A stretch of DNA of 64,000 nucleotides from positions 682,603 to 746,602 of the forward strand of contig VWZL01000187.1 in the NCBI GenBank assembly GCA_013396915.1. The letters are read 5' to 3'. The position numbers were made by a program, and so were the translations under genes. Shown here piece after piece: positions 53,946 to 64,000 of this stretch (position 1 is its first letter; each line of letters begins with the position of its first letter). Under the pieces are notes generated by a model. It was given only the letters and a program-made list of their open reading frames with translations. It was not told the DNA's origin and searched no databases. This DNA is from Stercorarius parasiticus (lineage: Eukaryota; Chordata; Aves; Charadriiformes; Stercorariidae).

Positions 53946-55123
53946 ACTGAGCATCTCCCATAGATGGGCTCAAACGCTCCTTCAGACATCCCTCCAGACA
54001 AGCAGAGGACCCAAATGCACTTCCTGAAACCCAGAACAAGAAAAATGGCCACACACCAGTTAACAATCCTCCTGCTCTACCTGCTCAATTCCATTTTAAA
54101 ATTCAGGTCCCTACAGAATACATGAAAATACCTTTAGTGCCTTCTGGTGTGTATTCTCCCCTCAAAACACAATTTGTGGAGAAATATGAAATGGCTCCTG
54201 GAATCCCACCTCGAATGGGAGGGCATGGTATGAAAAGAAGTTCTATGAAAATTCAAGATGGCATCTGCCTGAAGTGACAGGCATGCTTTTAAGATGAAAG
54301 AGGGCTGCTATTTGCATATCTCCCAACAACTCTTTCCTACATGTACAATATAACTTTTTGCCATGAACACAGTAAATCTCATCTTCTAGTTTCTGTATAA
54401 TCTACAGATTTTCTTCCTCCTTTCCCAGAGATCAACTTCAAGCATGCAAGGCAAGAGTAAGAAAGGAAACATGCCTTGATACCACAATTTGACCCAGAGC
54501 ACATCTATACCTGCCTCTGGAAATCTCACACTTGCTAGTCTGATATGAAGTATTTTGCTTAATCATAGAAAACTGTGACAATATTTGCTGGAATGAATGC
54601 AGCTAATGCTTCTCAGGAATTCATGGCTTTAATTTTTTTTTTTTTTTAACATCATTGTTTCCTAACTAAGGTGGCTTCACCATTAGACATTTAATATTAA
54701 AAGTATTATGTAATGTAGAATTTTAGATAAAGATAAATTAACGCAATGTAGAATTTTACATAAAGAAAACCTAACAGAACAAAGTTCAATTCATGGTAGC
54801 TTGGGTATAAGTGGTCATGACTTTCTTCCCCCCTTCCACAATACATCAAACAAAGCTAAATGAATCTGTAAAGTATTTTAACTGTTTACAAACAATTTCT
54901 AAGATAATCAAGAAGCCAATATTCCTCCACATAAGAAAAGTTCACAACAATTAAAGAAAACCATCTCATCTTGCTGGAAACTGAAAGCCTCAATTAAAAA
55001 CAAAAGATTTAAGTATATTGAAGATGACAGTCACTAATATTTAAAAACTACGAAACTAGGAGTTGTAGAAACAGTTAAGCAAACTAAAAGACACACAAAA
55101 ATGGAATGAGTTAAAGATGATAC
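53946..55123. other. Intronic DNA with a small tandem duplication
   Basis: No gene seen. A 22-bp unit (AATGTAGAATTTTA, then G or C, then ATAAAGA) occurs at 54712-54733 and again at 54745-54766, offset by 33 bp. A T-run lies near 54635-54649. Confidence 0.55.
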
Positions 55124-55697
55124 ATCATAGAATCATAAGAATCTTCATGGTTGGGAAGGACCTTTGAGATCATCGAGTCCAACACACACACACAAAAAAA
55201 CCCCTACAATCTCTGTCACTAGAGCATGCCCTGAAGTGCCAAACCTAGACGTTTCTTAAATACCTCTAGGGATGGTGACTCAACCACCTCCCTGGGCAGG
55301 CTGTTCCAGTGCCTGACCACTCTTTCAGTAAAGGAATTCTTCCTAATATCTAATCTAAACCTCCCCCGCCGCAACTTCAGACCATTTCCTCTGGTCCTGT
55401 CATTATTCACCTGGGAGAAGAGGCCAGCACCCACCTCTCTACAACCTCCTTTCAGGTAGTTGTAGAGGGCAATGAGGTCTCCCCTCAGCCTCCTCTTCTC
55501 CAAACTAAACATGCCCAGTTCCCTCAGCCTCTCCTCATATGGCTTGGTCTCCAGACCCCTCACCAGCTTGGTAGCTCTCCTCTGGACCCGCTCCAGCACC
55601 TCAATGTCCCTCTTGTACAGAGGGGCCCAGAACTGAACCCAGTACTCGAGGTGAGGCCTCATCAGTGCCGAGTACAGAGGCACGATCACTTCCCTAG
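55124..55697 (-). mobile_element. CR1 LINE, longest and best preserved copy here
   Basis: About 574 bp of a minus-strand CR1. The 3' end is TCATAGAATCATAAGAATC followed by GGTTGGGAAGGACC. An embedded CA repeat runs into a short A-run at about 55183-55200. Upstream is the full C-terminal part of ORF2 without a stop or frameshift. Homology ends abruptly near CTTCCCTAG at 55697, the usual 5' truncation of reverse transcription. The long open frame suggests a younger insertion than the other four copies. No clear target-site duplication is visible, which is normal for CR1. Confidence 0.95.
55219..55697 (-). pseudogene. CR1 ORF2 C-terminal remnant (reverse transcriptase tail)
   Basis: Roughly 159 codons of the LINE ORF2 protein downstream of the reverse-transcriptase catalytic core. 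The remnant runs from [20 protein letters not shown] to the natural stop after a Gly-Met-Leu end. Recognisable pieces are [39 protein letters not shown] and [19 protein letters not shown]. The frame continues about 21 codons into non-LINE flank to a chance ATG at 55761. The endonuclease and the catalytic part of the reverse transcriptase are missing, so it cannot work as a retrotransposase. Confidence 0.93.
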
Positions 55698-58600
55698 AGG
55701 GAATAGGGAACAATAGAGATATACTATGATCAAAATTATTTTTAAGAATTAGAACAATCAAAATATTTCCAAAATGTCAACTAAACCTAATGATACACAG
55801 AAAAAAATTTGAAAAAGGAAACAGAGTACAACCTGGATACCCATAGGCTGAAACCCAGGTGTCAGTCCAAGATAAAAATAATGCAACGGTTGACATAGAA
55901 TAGGATTAACAGCACCGATGCCAATTTTTCCATAAAAACATACTGGTTGTCACCCATGTCATAAACACCAGTTTTGATAAAGATAAAATATTGCTGGCAT
56001 ATATTTGTTAATACTACAATTTCAAGAGTATGAACACAGGTAGACAAACAATTTAAATCTATAATAAGCAAGAATGTTAATTTACATGAGCTATTTCCCA
56101 GTGATGGTGACTACCAGTAATACTTTCTTGTCCTTGCAATACTACAGAATGCCACATGTACTGAGAGATAAGCACTTAAGAGTAGTTGCTATGAAATATG
56201 TGATGCACTGCAAACGTATTTGTTTGTGAGTAATTGTTACACGACCATACTTTAGGAACTCAAGCAACAGAAAGTCATCACAGAGGACTGGAAATGGATG
56301 CCACAAATACAATGCAATCAGTGAAGAATCAGCATCAAGCGCTTGTTTCTGTAAGAGTCCCGCACATATTATTTACTTTGCCCTTCTGTGCTATTTAATA
56401 TTTTTATATAACAGACATGACAATATTTGATAGGACACAGATCAATGCAAGCAAAAAATAACAAATGGTAAAGGATCTGATGAGGTACACTGGATGTGAG
56501 AAAACTCTAGTCACTTTAATACAACCAAGCGTCAATTCTCATATGTAGGTATGAAGGACACAGGCCATTTAGAGCACACAGGGCTCTCTAAAAAAGGCTT
56601 GCATCATGTTAGACAAATCAGTCGAATATGAAATCCCAATGCAATGCTGCAGTCAAAAGTGTTAACGGAATTGTTTGTTATATAAACAATTAAAATTTGT
56701 TCATGCTATATATTTACCTGTCATTGGCACAGTTGCTACTGGAGTTTTAATCTCAGTTCTGATATCCACGATTCAAGATGGATGTTCAAAAATCAGAGAG
56801 AGCGTTCAGGGAAGTATCATAACGAGAACAAAAAAATAGAAAGATATGCCCAATGGACACAGTATTCCTTATTACTTACTTTTAAGAGCCCTTTCAGGGT
56901 GAACTTAATTGCTTTATATATGCAGGGGAAAAAAAACCCCTCTTGTTAAACAGCTCTTCAGTACAACAGGAAAACAATAAATTGTAATGGTCAGAAAAAG
57001 GCTAACAACAGGAAGAAGGCAGAGTAAAGGTGCAGATGTTTAGACACTGATGATAACTAACAAGCTATTATCCTAGGCTTCAGATAGATTTGTCTTGCTG
57101 GACTGTCTCCTGTTTTCAAATGGTGAAATTTTTCTAAAAATATGCTTTAGCTTGTGCAGAAGTCAATACAGAACACCGTAACATTTTATGCAGGAAATGG
57201 TAACAGGTAACCACAAGGACGCTTCTGGATTCCTGAGCGTTGCTGGTGAATGTAATGAAGATACTCCTGAACCACCGGCCTTTTCATTTCAAGTCCACAT
57301 GCCCTTTAGTCATAACGTTTTCACATTATGGCAACAATTACCTCAGTCATTTGCACAAAGCAGTAATACGAGGTAAGTATTTATATATAGTTTTATATAT
57401 ATATTATATAAACATTACCAAAAACATGAATATCTATAAAATGCATATATATACACACATATATATGTGTGTGTATATAGATATATATATAAAAATAAAA
57501 AATGAGTTTGATGCTTCTGGTGAAGTTTATCAGGTAGAAGAACACAGCTAGCTTGCTGCTGTGAAGTGGAAGTCCAGGTGACAGGCGGCAAACACAAGCA
57601 GCATACTTTGCGGTGTTATGTGGGAACCTTGCCATTTCCTTCCTTCACCGCACAGGATCCCACAGGCCAATAAGCAAAAAAAAAGTCAGATTAGAAAGAG
57701 ACTTTATTCAGCACTTTATGAGGAAAGGAATAAAAAGCAGAACGCCAAGGAGGTATCAAAAAGTTGAGATGAGTTGCACGACACCTATGGCAGTAGCAGT
57801 TGCTATTTTATTGAGTCTCGCTATTATCTCTCCGTATTTGTTAGTGATGAAAACTGTATGTTGCCAATATTGCTACATACAACCAGACTAAAGTAACAAC
57901 TGTGTTGGATCAGGAATGTATGCTTCCCAGGAGCCAGGCACACAAACAGCAAGTAGCAGATTCAGCCGTCACAGACGATGCTGGTGGTGCACAGCAAGTT
58001 TCACAGGAGTACAGCATACGGCAAAGGAGCAGCTAATTCAGCCAGAGTAATGAGAACTGTACTAGACTACAGACGCTGAGAAGCGTATCTGAAAAGCTAA
58101 AATAAGTCTATCAGGTTCAAGTCTCCCAGGATGAGTCTATCTTCAACAGGTAGAACCAGAAATAACTTCTAGAGCTGATGAGCCTATAAACATGTCTTTT
58201 TCTCCTCAAAAGCCGCATATTAATGAATCATGTTTATTTTTACTCTGGTAATTCATTCATGCTCCAGCACAGCTATATTTCTATAACATTTCTTAACACA
58301 GAATTTGTTCCTATGGTTAAAAGTTGGTTTATTAATGAATTGGAAACAATAATGTTGCATTATGTCAGTCTTCCTGTGTAACCATGAGCTAGAGCAGTGT
58401 TGGCTCCAGCAGCTTTCGAACCTGTACCAATCCTTCATATACCCAGTTAAAACTACATAAACTAGAGCTGCACTGTGAATCAAGAACAATTCTCAAATAA
58501 GGTTCGCTACTTAGCTCCCCAACAGCTCTTGCAGGAGCACAGCCTGGGGACAGAGCACAGATGACAATGGCCATCACTGCACGGAAGCAATACGCAAAGC

Positions 58601-60389
58601 AGCTATCAGACTCCACAGAAATTGTGCTTCTATTAAAAAAAAAAAAAAATCTGACAGCTTCCTTCAGGCTAAACCAGCTTGTTTCAGTTTATGTCAAATA
58701 CACCTTAAAAAAAGGAAGCAAAAACTTGCATTCGTTATCGGACATGATAAAAAAACCTGTCCGCCACCGAAAACTACGCTCTGCTCTATCTGTATATAAT
58801 TTGAGTATTTACAAAACACTTCAAAAAGTTTCCAATTCAGAAACTTAAAAATATATTTTTGAGTGTAAGCATTTCCTACATGAAATATCGAGTCCATACT
58901 AGATGCAAGTCGTCATACGATACTAAGTAATACCAAATCTAGGAAAACCAAAGCAGAAACAAAAACAAGAATCTGAGTTGTAGAAAGCCACTTGAATGAC
59001 ATGAAATATGGCAGTATTTCACTCCAAATTAGAAAAAATATGCTTCAGTACCTTGAACAGTAGAATTACCAATAGAAAATGATATAATTTACCAAAATCT
59101 CACGTGAAAACATTACGACTTTTCAGAAATCGAAGATGTTAGCTGAGATACTGTAAACACACAGGTGAATTGCATAATAATCGCTATTACCAAAACCATA
59201 TTTGTTAAAACATATTTCTGCAGCTTCCAGAAGCAAATGCTTGTCCTATTTACCTGTTCTACTGCATCTTCCAGACTGATTCTCCATCTCTATACATGTA
59301 TGTTCATACTCAAACACACAGGGAACCCTGTTAAGTTATGTTAACTGATTTTTTTGTGGGTTTCTTTTGGTTTGCATCAGGTTTTTTTCTTTTAAAGTAC
59401 ATTGTAAAAATGTGAGTGATTTTTGTCATTTTGTTTTTTGAAAAGTGAGAGGAGGCTAGGTGTTCTATTACTAATTAATGATTACGAAAGAAAAATTGGT
59501 ACATAGGCTTAGGAACAACATTATTCCATAAAAACACTTGCCAGCTCTTCTTTTTTATTAGTCAGTATCACCACTTTTCATTATTCTTTTAGATTTTGCT
59601 GTTGCTGAGAGTTAACAGATTTCCTACGTCCTAAAGAATTTGAAAAATACGCTGAACTGCCAATGTACACTGGAGTTTATAATCCAAAAGCTTTTTTTTT
59701 TTTATCTAAAATGTTATGTCATACAAGTAGCAATAAAAATATGAATATTTATTTCCAAATTCTTATTGCAAATCAGTTCTCAACAATCATTGCACACAAT
59801 TTACAAGGTCCTCACAAGCAGGATACTATATGACATTATATAGTGACTTTGTAACTGAATGACTGGCTAATGCACTTTTTTTTTTAACCTGTATTTTCTC
59901 AATGAACTCACTATAACCTGGCCAGAAGAAAGAACTTGAAGTTTCTATAATATTCCACCCTATTTTTTTTTCATTACAATGTTTTCATCTAAATGAACCA
60001 GACATTCTCAGAGAACGCCACATATCCATGACTGCTTACCTTCCTTCTTGCCTGCTTTGAGAAGGAAAAAACCATGAATAATGCCAGGAGGGTCTTAATA
60101 AGTGTTATGAGTTAGCATGTAAAAATATTTATAAGGAAACACCTTGATCTTTTGAACATAGTCATCAGAGCTCTATTCCTTAAAATATATAGGCGCATTT
60201 GTTCATGTCAAATGCATGCAAATAATTTGATTATTAACAGTTAAAACAGTATAGTTCGTGGACTGCATAATGAGCTCTTTAGGAATTAAAATCTTTGATT
60301 CATTGTAAAACTTTAGTTTAAGTTAAATATGCAAATTATTTTCCAAAATCCAGAGTTAATGAGGATTAAGAACATAAAAAAAAGTAGCT
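55698..60389. other. Intron immediately downstream of the alpha exon, no gene seen
   Basis: AT-rich DNA between the CR1 copy and the alpha exon donor. It contains the palindromic TA/CA/TG repeat at 57443-57491 and A or T runs near 58636-58649, 59690-59703 and 59876-59885. Open frames of 60-103 codons on both strands show no family resemblance. Confidence 0.55.
57443..57491. repeat. Palindromic TA/CA/TG microsatellite
   Basis: GCATATATATACACACATATATATGTGTGTGTATATAG followed by more TA units. The ACACAC arm and the GTGTGTGT arm flank a TATATAT centre, making a near-perfect palindrome able to form a hairpin or cruciform. The symmetry produces mirrored short open frames on both strands, which should not be read as genes. 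Confidence 0.85.
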
Positions 60390-60395
60390 TCTCAC
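60390..60395 (-). promoter_or_regulatory. FBXW7: Splice donor of the FBXW7 alpha exon
   Basis: The minus strand reads ACAAAG then GTGAGA. The cut follows a complete Lys codon (phase 0), the same phase as the gamma exon. Beyond it the frame runs only nine more codons before a stop, as expected for intron. Confidence 0.93.
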
Positions 60396-60881
60396 CTTTG
60401 TCTTTAGGTAGAATGGCGATGACTGGTGAATGGGCAAGTCCATGAGGCTATTGGAATTTGTGACACTGCTACTGTTAGTGTGTTCATCTTCTCTACTGCT
60501 GTCATCAGACTGATCGAAGTCATCACTCTCCTGGTCCATTTCCTCCTCCTCTTCCACCTCCTCCTCTTGATCACCAGCATGTTCGTCATCTTCTTCCTCT
60601 TGGTTACAAGTGGATTCTTCATCCACTGTAATAAGTCTATTGTTATTTTCTTCTAACTGTTCCTGCTGAGACTCATGCCTCTCATCAAATCCAGGTTCTT
60701 CTCCTATCTCCCCATTCCTCCCAATGTGCTGCTCTTCTTGTTGTCGTCTTTGCTGCTGCTCCTCCTCTTCTACAACCCGATTCATCTGCTCCTCATCTAC
60801 TTGGCTTGAGGAAGCATTACCTCGAAGAGATCCACCGGTTCGTCGCCTCTTGCTGCCCACAGAGAGCAGTTCCTGATTCAT
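60396..60881 (-). CDS. FBXW7: FBXW7 alpha-isoform first coding exon (partial CDS)
   Basis: Encodes the N-terminus specific to FBXW7 alpha, the main nuclear isoform of this SCF ubiquitin-ligase substrate receptor. The 162 codons start MNQELLSVGSKRRRTGG, a clear match to the vertebrate alpha isoform (about 167 residues in human). Residues 11-14 (KRRR) form the basic nuclear-localisation motif, with Ser10, reported as a PKC site, beside it. Residues of about 33-55 are Glu/Gln/Arg-rich, and about 90-140 are highly acidic and end in EEEEEMDQESDDFDQSDDSSREDEH-type sequence. All of this looks disordered and there is no folded domain. The exon ends in phase 0 at a GTGAGA donor. The start has G at -3. 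Compared with the human protein as I recall it, the middle acidic part is a little shorter and more diverged than both ends. F-box and WD40 exons are outside the window. Confidence 0.97.
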
Positions 60882-60950
60882 TTCCAAAAGCCAGCTTGCT
60901 ACTTCTTGGACCTTGGCTAGGCTATCTGAAGATGCAAATGCTTTCACATT
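60882..60950 (-). other. FBXW7: 5' part of alpha exon: UTR or in-frame N-terminal extension
   Basis: Between the splice acceptor and the canonical ATG the exon holds 69 bases, exactly 23 codons, open in frame with the alpha CDS. There is no in-frame ATG; the only Met-like codon is a GTG at 60947. The predicted peptide, ending SSDSLAKVQEVASWLLE, looks like an amphipathic helix. By convention this is 5' UTR. It would become coding if an upstream exon supplied a phase-0 ATG. An out-of-frame ATG at 60949 is followed at once by TGA. Confidence 0.75.
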
Positions 60951-60977
60951 CTAAGGAGACAAAAAAAGAAAAAATGG
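60951..60977 (-). promoter_or_regulatory. FBXW7: Splice acceptor of the FBXW7 alpha exon
   Basis: The minus strand shows a long pyrimidine tract (CATTTTTTCTTTTTTTGTC) followed by TCCTTAG and then exon sequence AATGTG. This is a strong 3' splice site, so the alpha exon is internal to the transcript and at least one non-coding or coding exon lies upstream, beyond the window end. Confidence 0.85.
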
Positions 60978-63900
60978 GAAGCTACAAAAGCTAAATTTTT
61001 AATGCTTTATCTAATAAAAAATGTATTTCATTGTATTACTCCTGACAACTTCAAATTCCAAGAAACAAGGAATAGCAAGAATTGTTAAATGAGGCTCTGA
61101 GAAGTTAAAAAATTGTCAAATTTAGGGGCATGTTAATAGAAATTGAAAAATACTAAAGCAATTTCCAAATTATCCACACATTCAGCTACATATGTGGGCG
61201 TAAGCAATATACAAAACCAGAGGGATATAACACAGTCTAGCTAGATCTTAAATTTGGCATTAGACTTCCAGCTACACAACCTTTCAGGCACATTGTGACT
61301 CCAGTTCTCCTAGATTCCAGTGATGCGTTAAGTAGGTGAAGTCAGACATGAACTCAATAAGTAGTCAATTCACAGGTTGCACATGAAAACGTGTGCAAAG
61401 AGAAAATAACTAGCTTTTTCGTTGTGTACAGAACCTCTGTCCTCGGGTGTCCATAGACCACACCACACACTCAGCAGGCTACACTGCGAGAGATTCAGAA
61501 AGCACAACAATACAATACTGGTAGGGAACACGACTTCTGAGTGAGCAGTGAAGGATATAAGTTTCCATAAGCACTTCAGTAGAGGAAGATATTATCCTCA
61601 CCTTTCCCAATCTCATCCCCCTCATCTTCCTTTTTTTAGAAAGTCCTCTATCTCTTATAGTTTAAAAAAAAAATTCAAAACAAAAAAACCCTAGAGCCTT
61701 GGATGATGGAGGTGTGCAACAGATAAACCCCAACTTCGCTCCACAACATTTGTAAAAACATTCAACTTAACAGTGAGGAGGGAAGAAAGTACCAGAAACC
61801 ATGGCTCTAAGGTAATTTTCATTGTGTTGTACCATAAAAGCCACAAACACACATTTACAGATGTTTTTCAAGTCTTGCATTGAGAAGGATTTGTAGACGG
61901 GATTCTGCACACTTGTTCCCTCTTCCTCAGGGAAACATTACTTACATCCCCAAAATGTGGTTCTCAAGTTTCCACATATCTACCCAGATGACAACTGCTG
62001 CCAAATAAAACCTTATGAGCTCAAAAGCTGAATATATATTCCATAGAAAGTGTCCACTAGCAATTAGCTCCAATCAGTGAATTGGAAGCTAATACTAAAA
62101 GACAATTAAGCTCCACACATCAAGACAAGGATATGATGGAAGCAAGCAGAGGCTGTGCCGACTCCTACTTTTACCGGTGGAAAAAAAGCATTAGGGCACT
62201 GGGGTGCACATGACCCAAACCAGAAGCTGACGACTCCAACCTTGAGTGCAAGGGCCATCAAAAGTGAATGTGTTTAATTTTCTATATACAGTAAGTAGCA
62301 CTTGAGAAAGAGTGTACTCTTCATGGCATCGAAGAGAAATGTTTTCACTTAACATTTTTCCCCAAAGCCCAGAAACCTTAGCATATTGGAGTGATGTTTA
62401 ATAACTCCATTTCATCAAATGTCAAATTTTGTTGCATATATAATCTGAGGTTAGTAAAACCTATTTATCAGGCTTGCTACACAGTTTGGGCATTATGAAC
62501 GTGACAACACTGTATCTTATTTTCTCATGAAAAGAGAAAAGATTTGGATTTTTTGAAGCATTAAGTCATGTAAATATCAATAATCAAAAAAAAACACCAA
62601 ACGAGATTTACATCTTCACAATCTAGCAATTTTAGCTTCCACCACAAATAATTCTCTAAATAGCCATAAATGAAGCTTAAAAGTTTTAATTGCGCTTTTT
62701 CAGTATCAACAACATTATTTCAAATATATGCATCAATTATTGGTTCAGGTCTTACTTGACAAAACTGCAAATGCTGCATTTGTTTCCATAATTTAATACA
62801 TACTTTTAATTTGTATCTATAAGCAACCAACATGAAAGGTCAGCATTGAAATACTTAAGGAATAAAATGCATGATTCTGCTAAATGCTTAGGTGACAAAA
62901 GTAACACTATTGCTACTGTTAATATGCCCAAATAAAATTCCAGTCCATTAAAAAAATATGAACATACATTATATATTTTTAATTATTCCTACATTTTTGT
63001 AGTGACCATCAGTTCACAAAATTAGCTCCAGTCATAACTGATTTCAGTTTTACTCTGTATTTGCACAAATAAACTCGTTTTTTCCAGAAGCCTGTAAAAT
63101 GCATTATCAAAATTTAATTACAAGCAGTGCTACATCAGATATCATCAATATGCAAAGAGGTGATGCATTTGCTAAAGAACAGATGGATGTACATTATCTG
63201 AGAGATTTGAAACATTAAAGCTGCCTTCTGTCACATAAGTGCTTTCAGAATTAACTACTGTCAGCTAACACACAAGATACGATCATTTCCCTATATATAA
63301 TAGGAGTAAGACAGGATTATTATTTTGCAGGAAGAAGTGTGTTTACAATTCAACTACCAGAGAACTAAAATGCTGTGTTTTCAGCTAGTACAGTGCCTCA
63401 TTCATACTCTCAGAGCCCAAAATGACTCAAATTAGCTAAATGCCAACAGATCCAGAGAGGAAAGCTGTTGCTTTCCTACCCACTTCAAGACTGCAAAGAG
63501 ATTCTTTTAGACGGACACCAAAACATTGCAGTGCAGCGGCAACACTTCTCATAAACATGCAAAACTCATTAAACTCGGTCAACAAGTTGAACGTGGCAAC
63601 TTCCAGGTAAGTGTCACAGCACTTGCAGCTGGTCCTATGAAAAAGCAAAATACAAGGAATCCCTAAGGAAAATGGAAGTCCCTGGGCTGATCCAACCGTA
63701 AATTCAGAACTGAAGAATGCACCCCCCATCTCTATTGAAGATCAAATGCTGTTTAAGCAGAATTCTTCAGCTTTATCCATTAAATTTGCACAGAAGATAG
63801 ATTACAAAAATAACCCAGAACAACAGTTGCTCAAAACCACCTGTAAGAAACACCAAGCAACACTGGGAAACTACGGAGAAAACTCCTCAGATCTATCTAC

Positions 63901-64000
63901 CGCAACAGGTTGGACTCTGTACTGAGAGAGAAGGGCAACCACTTCACTTCTTGCCTTGCTGCCGGAATACCTCTGTCCCTCTAGTAGATACNATGAGGTG
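60978..64000. other. Intron upstream of the alpha exon, no gene seen
   Basis: AT-rich sequence without recognised exons or repeats apart from short A-runs. A 97-codon minus-strand frame with a true ATG (63436-63729) has no family resemblance and no clear splice context. The sequence has one ambiguous base at 63992. Confidence 0.55.
63992..63992. other. Undetermined base (N)
   Basis: The only ambiguous character in the window, in the context GATACNATGAGG. It marks an unresolved position in the assembly and affects no recognised feature. Confidence 0.99.

Noticed and set aside
60426..60656. 76-codon plus-strand hydrophobic frame
   Set aside because: It is the antisense of the acidic Glu/Asp codons of the FBXW7 alpha exon; its Leu/Phe-rich look follows from that.
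63436..63729. 97-codon minus-strand frame upstream of the alpha exon
   Set aside because: It has a true ATG and the right strand for FBXW7 but no homology I can recognise, no strong donor and no in-phase link to the alpha exon.
1..64000. CRISPR arrays, operons, phage or bacterial mobile systems
   Set aside because: No regularly spaced repeats, no dense gene arrangement and no bacterial signals; the vertebrate gene and CR1 repeats account for the identifiable content.

Overview
This window is vertebrate, almost certainly avian, nuclear DNA. It is AT-rich with long intronic stretches. It carries five 5'-truncated CR1 LINE copies with bird-type 3' ends (runs like CATAGAATCATAGAAT next to TTGGAAGGGACC) and microsatellites, and it shows no bacterial gene organisation. 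Almost all short open frames are chance frames in non-coding DNA, or CR1 fragments.

The one protein gene I recognise is FBXW7, on the minus strand, so transcription runs from high to low coordinates. FBXW7 is the substrate receptor of an SCF ubiquitin ligase. Two of its alternative first coding exons are here. The alpha-specific exon (60396-60950, coding from 60881) encodes the nuclear-isoform N-terminus, with a KRRR basic motif and a long acidic, disordered tract. The gamma-specific exon (39263-39409) encodes a 49-residue N-terminus. Both end in phase 0 at good splice donors (GTGAGA and GTAAGT), so either can join the same shared exon beginning at a Met codon. The shared exons (dimerisation domain, F-box, WD40 repeats) were not found and should lie beyond coordinate 1. 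The beta-specific first exon was looked for by eye and not found.

Layout along the plus strand: 1-39262 is intron downstream of the gamma exon, with CR1 copies at about 12.3, 19.7 and 28.0 kb, a tRNA-derived SINE-like fossil at 6.2 kb and an unexplained GC-richer open-frame island at 9.67-9.99 kb. The gamma exon follows, with homopolymer-rich DNA upstream that may hold its promoter. From 40 to 60 kb is the intron between alpha and gamma, with two CR1 copies; the one at 55.1-55.7 kb keeps about 159 open codons of LINE ORF2. The alpha exon and its splice acceptor come next, then about 3 kb of upstream intron ending near a single undetermined base.

The best leads are around the alpha exon: the frame stays open for 23 codons upstream of the canonical ATG to the splice acceptor, and a minimal ATG-TGA start-stop element sits at the exon's 5' edge. 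I see no evidence of a wholly new biological system. All assignments were made by reading; no alignments were run.
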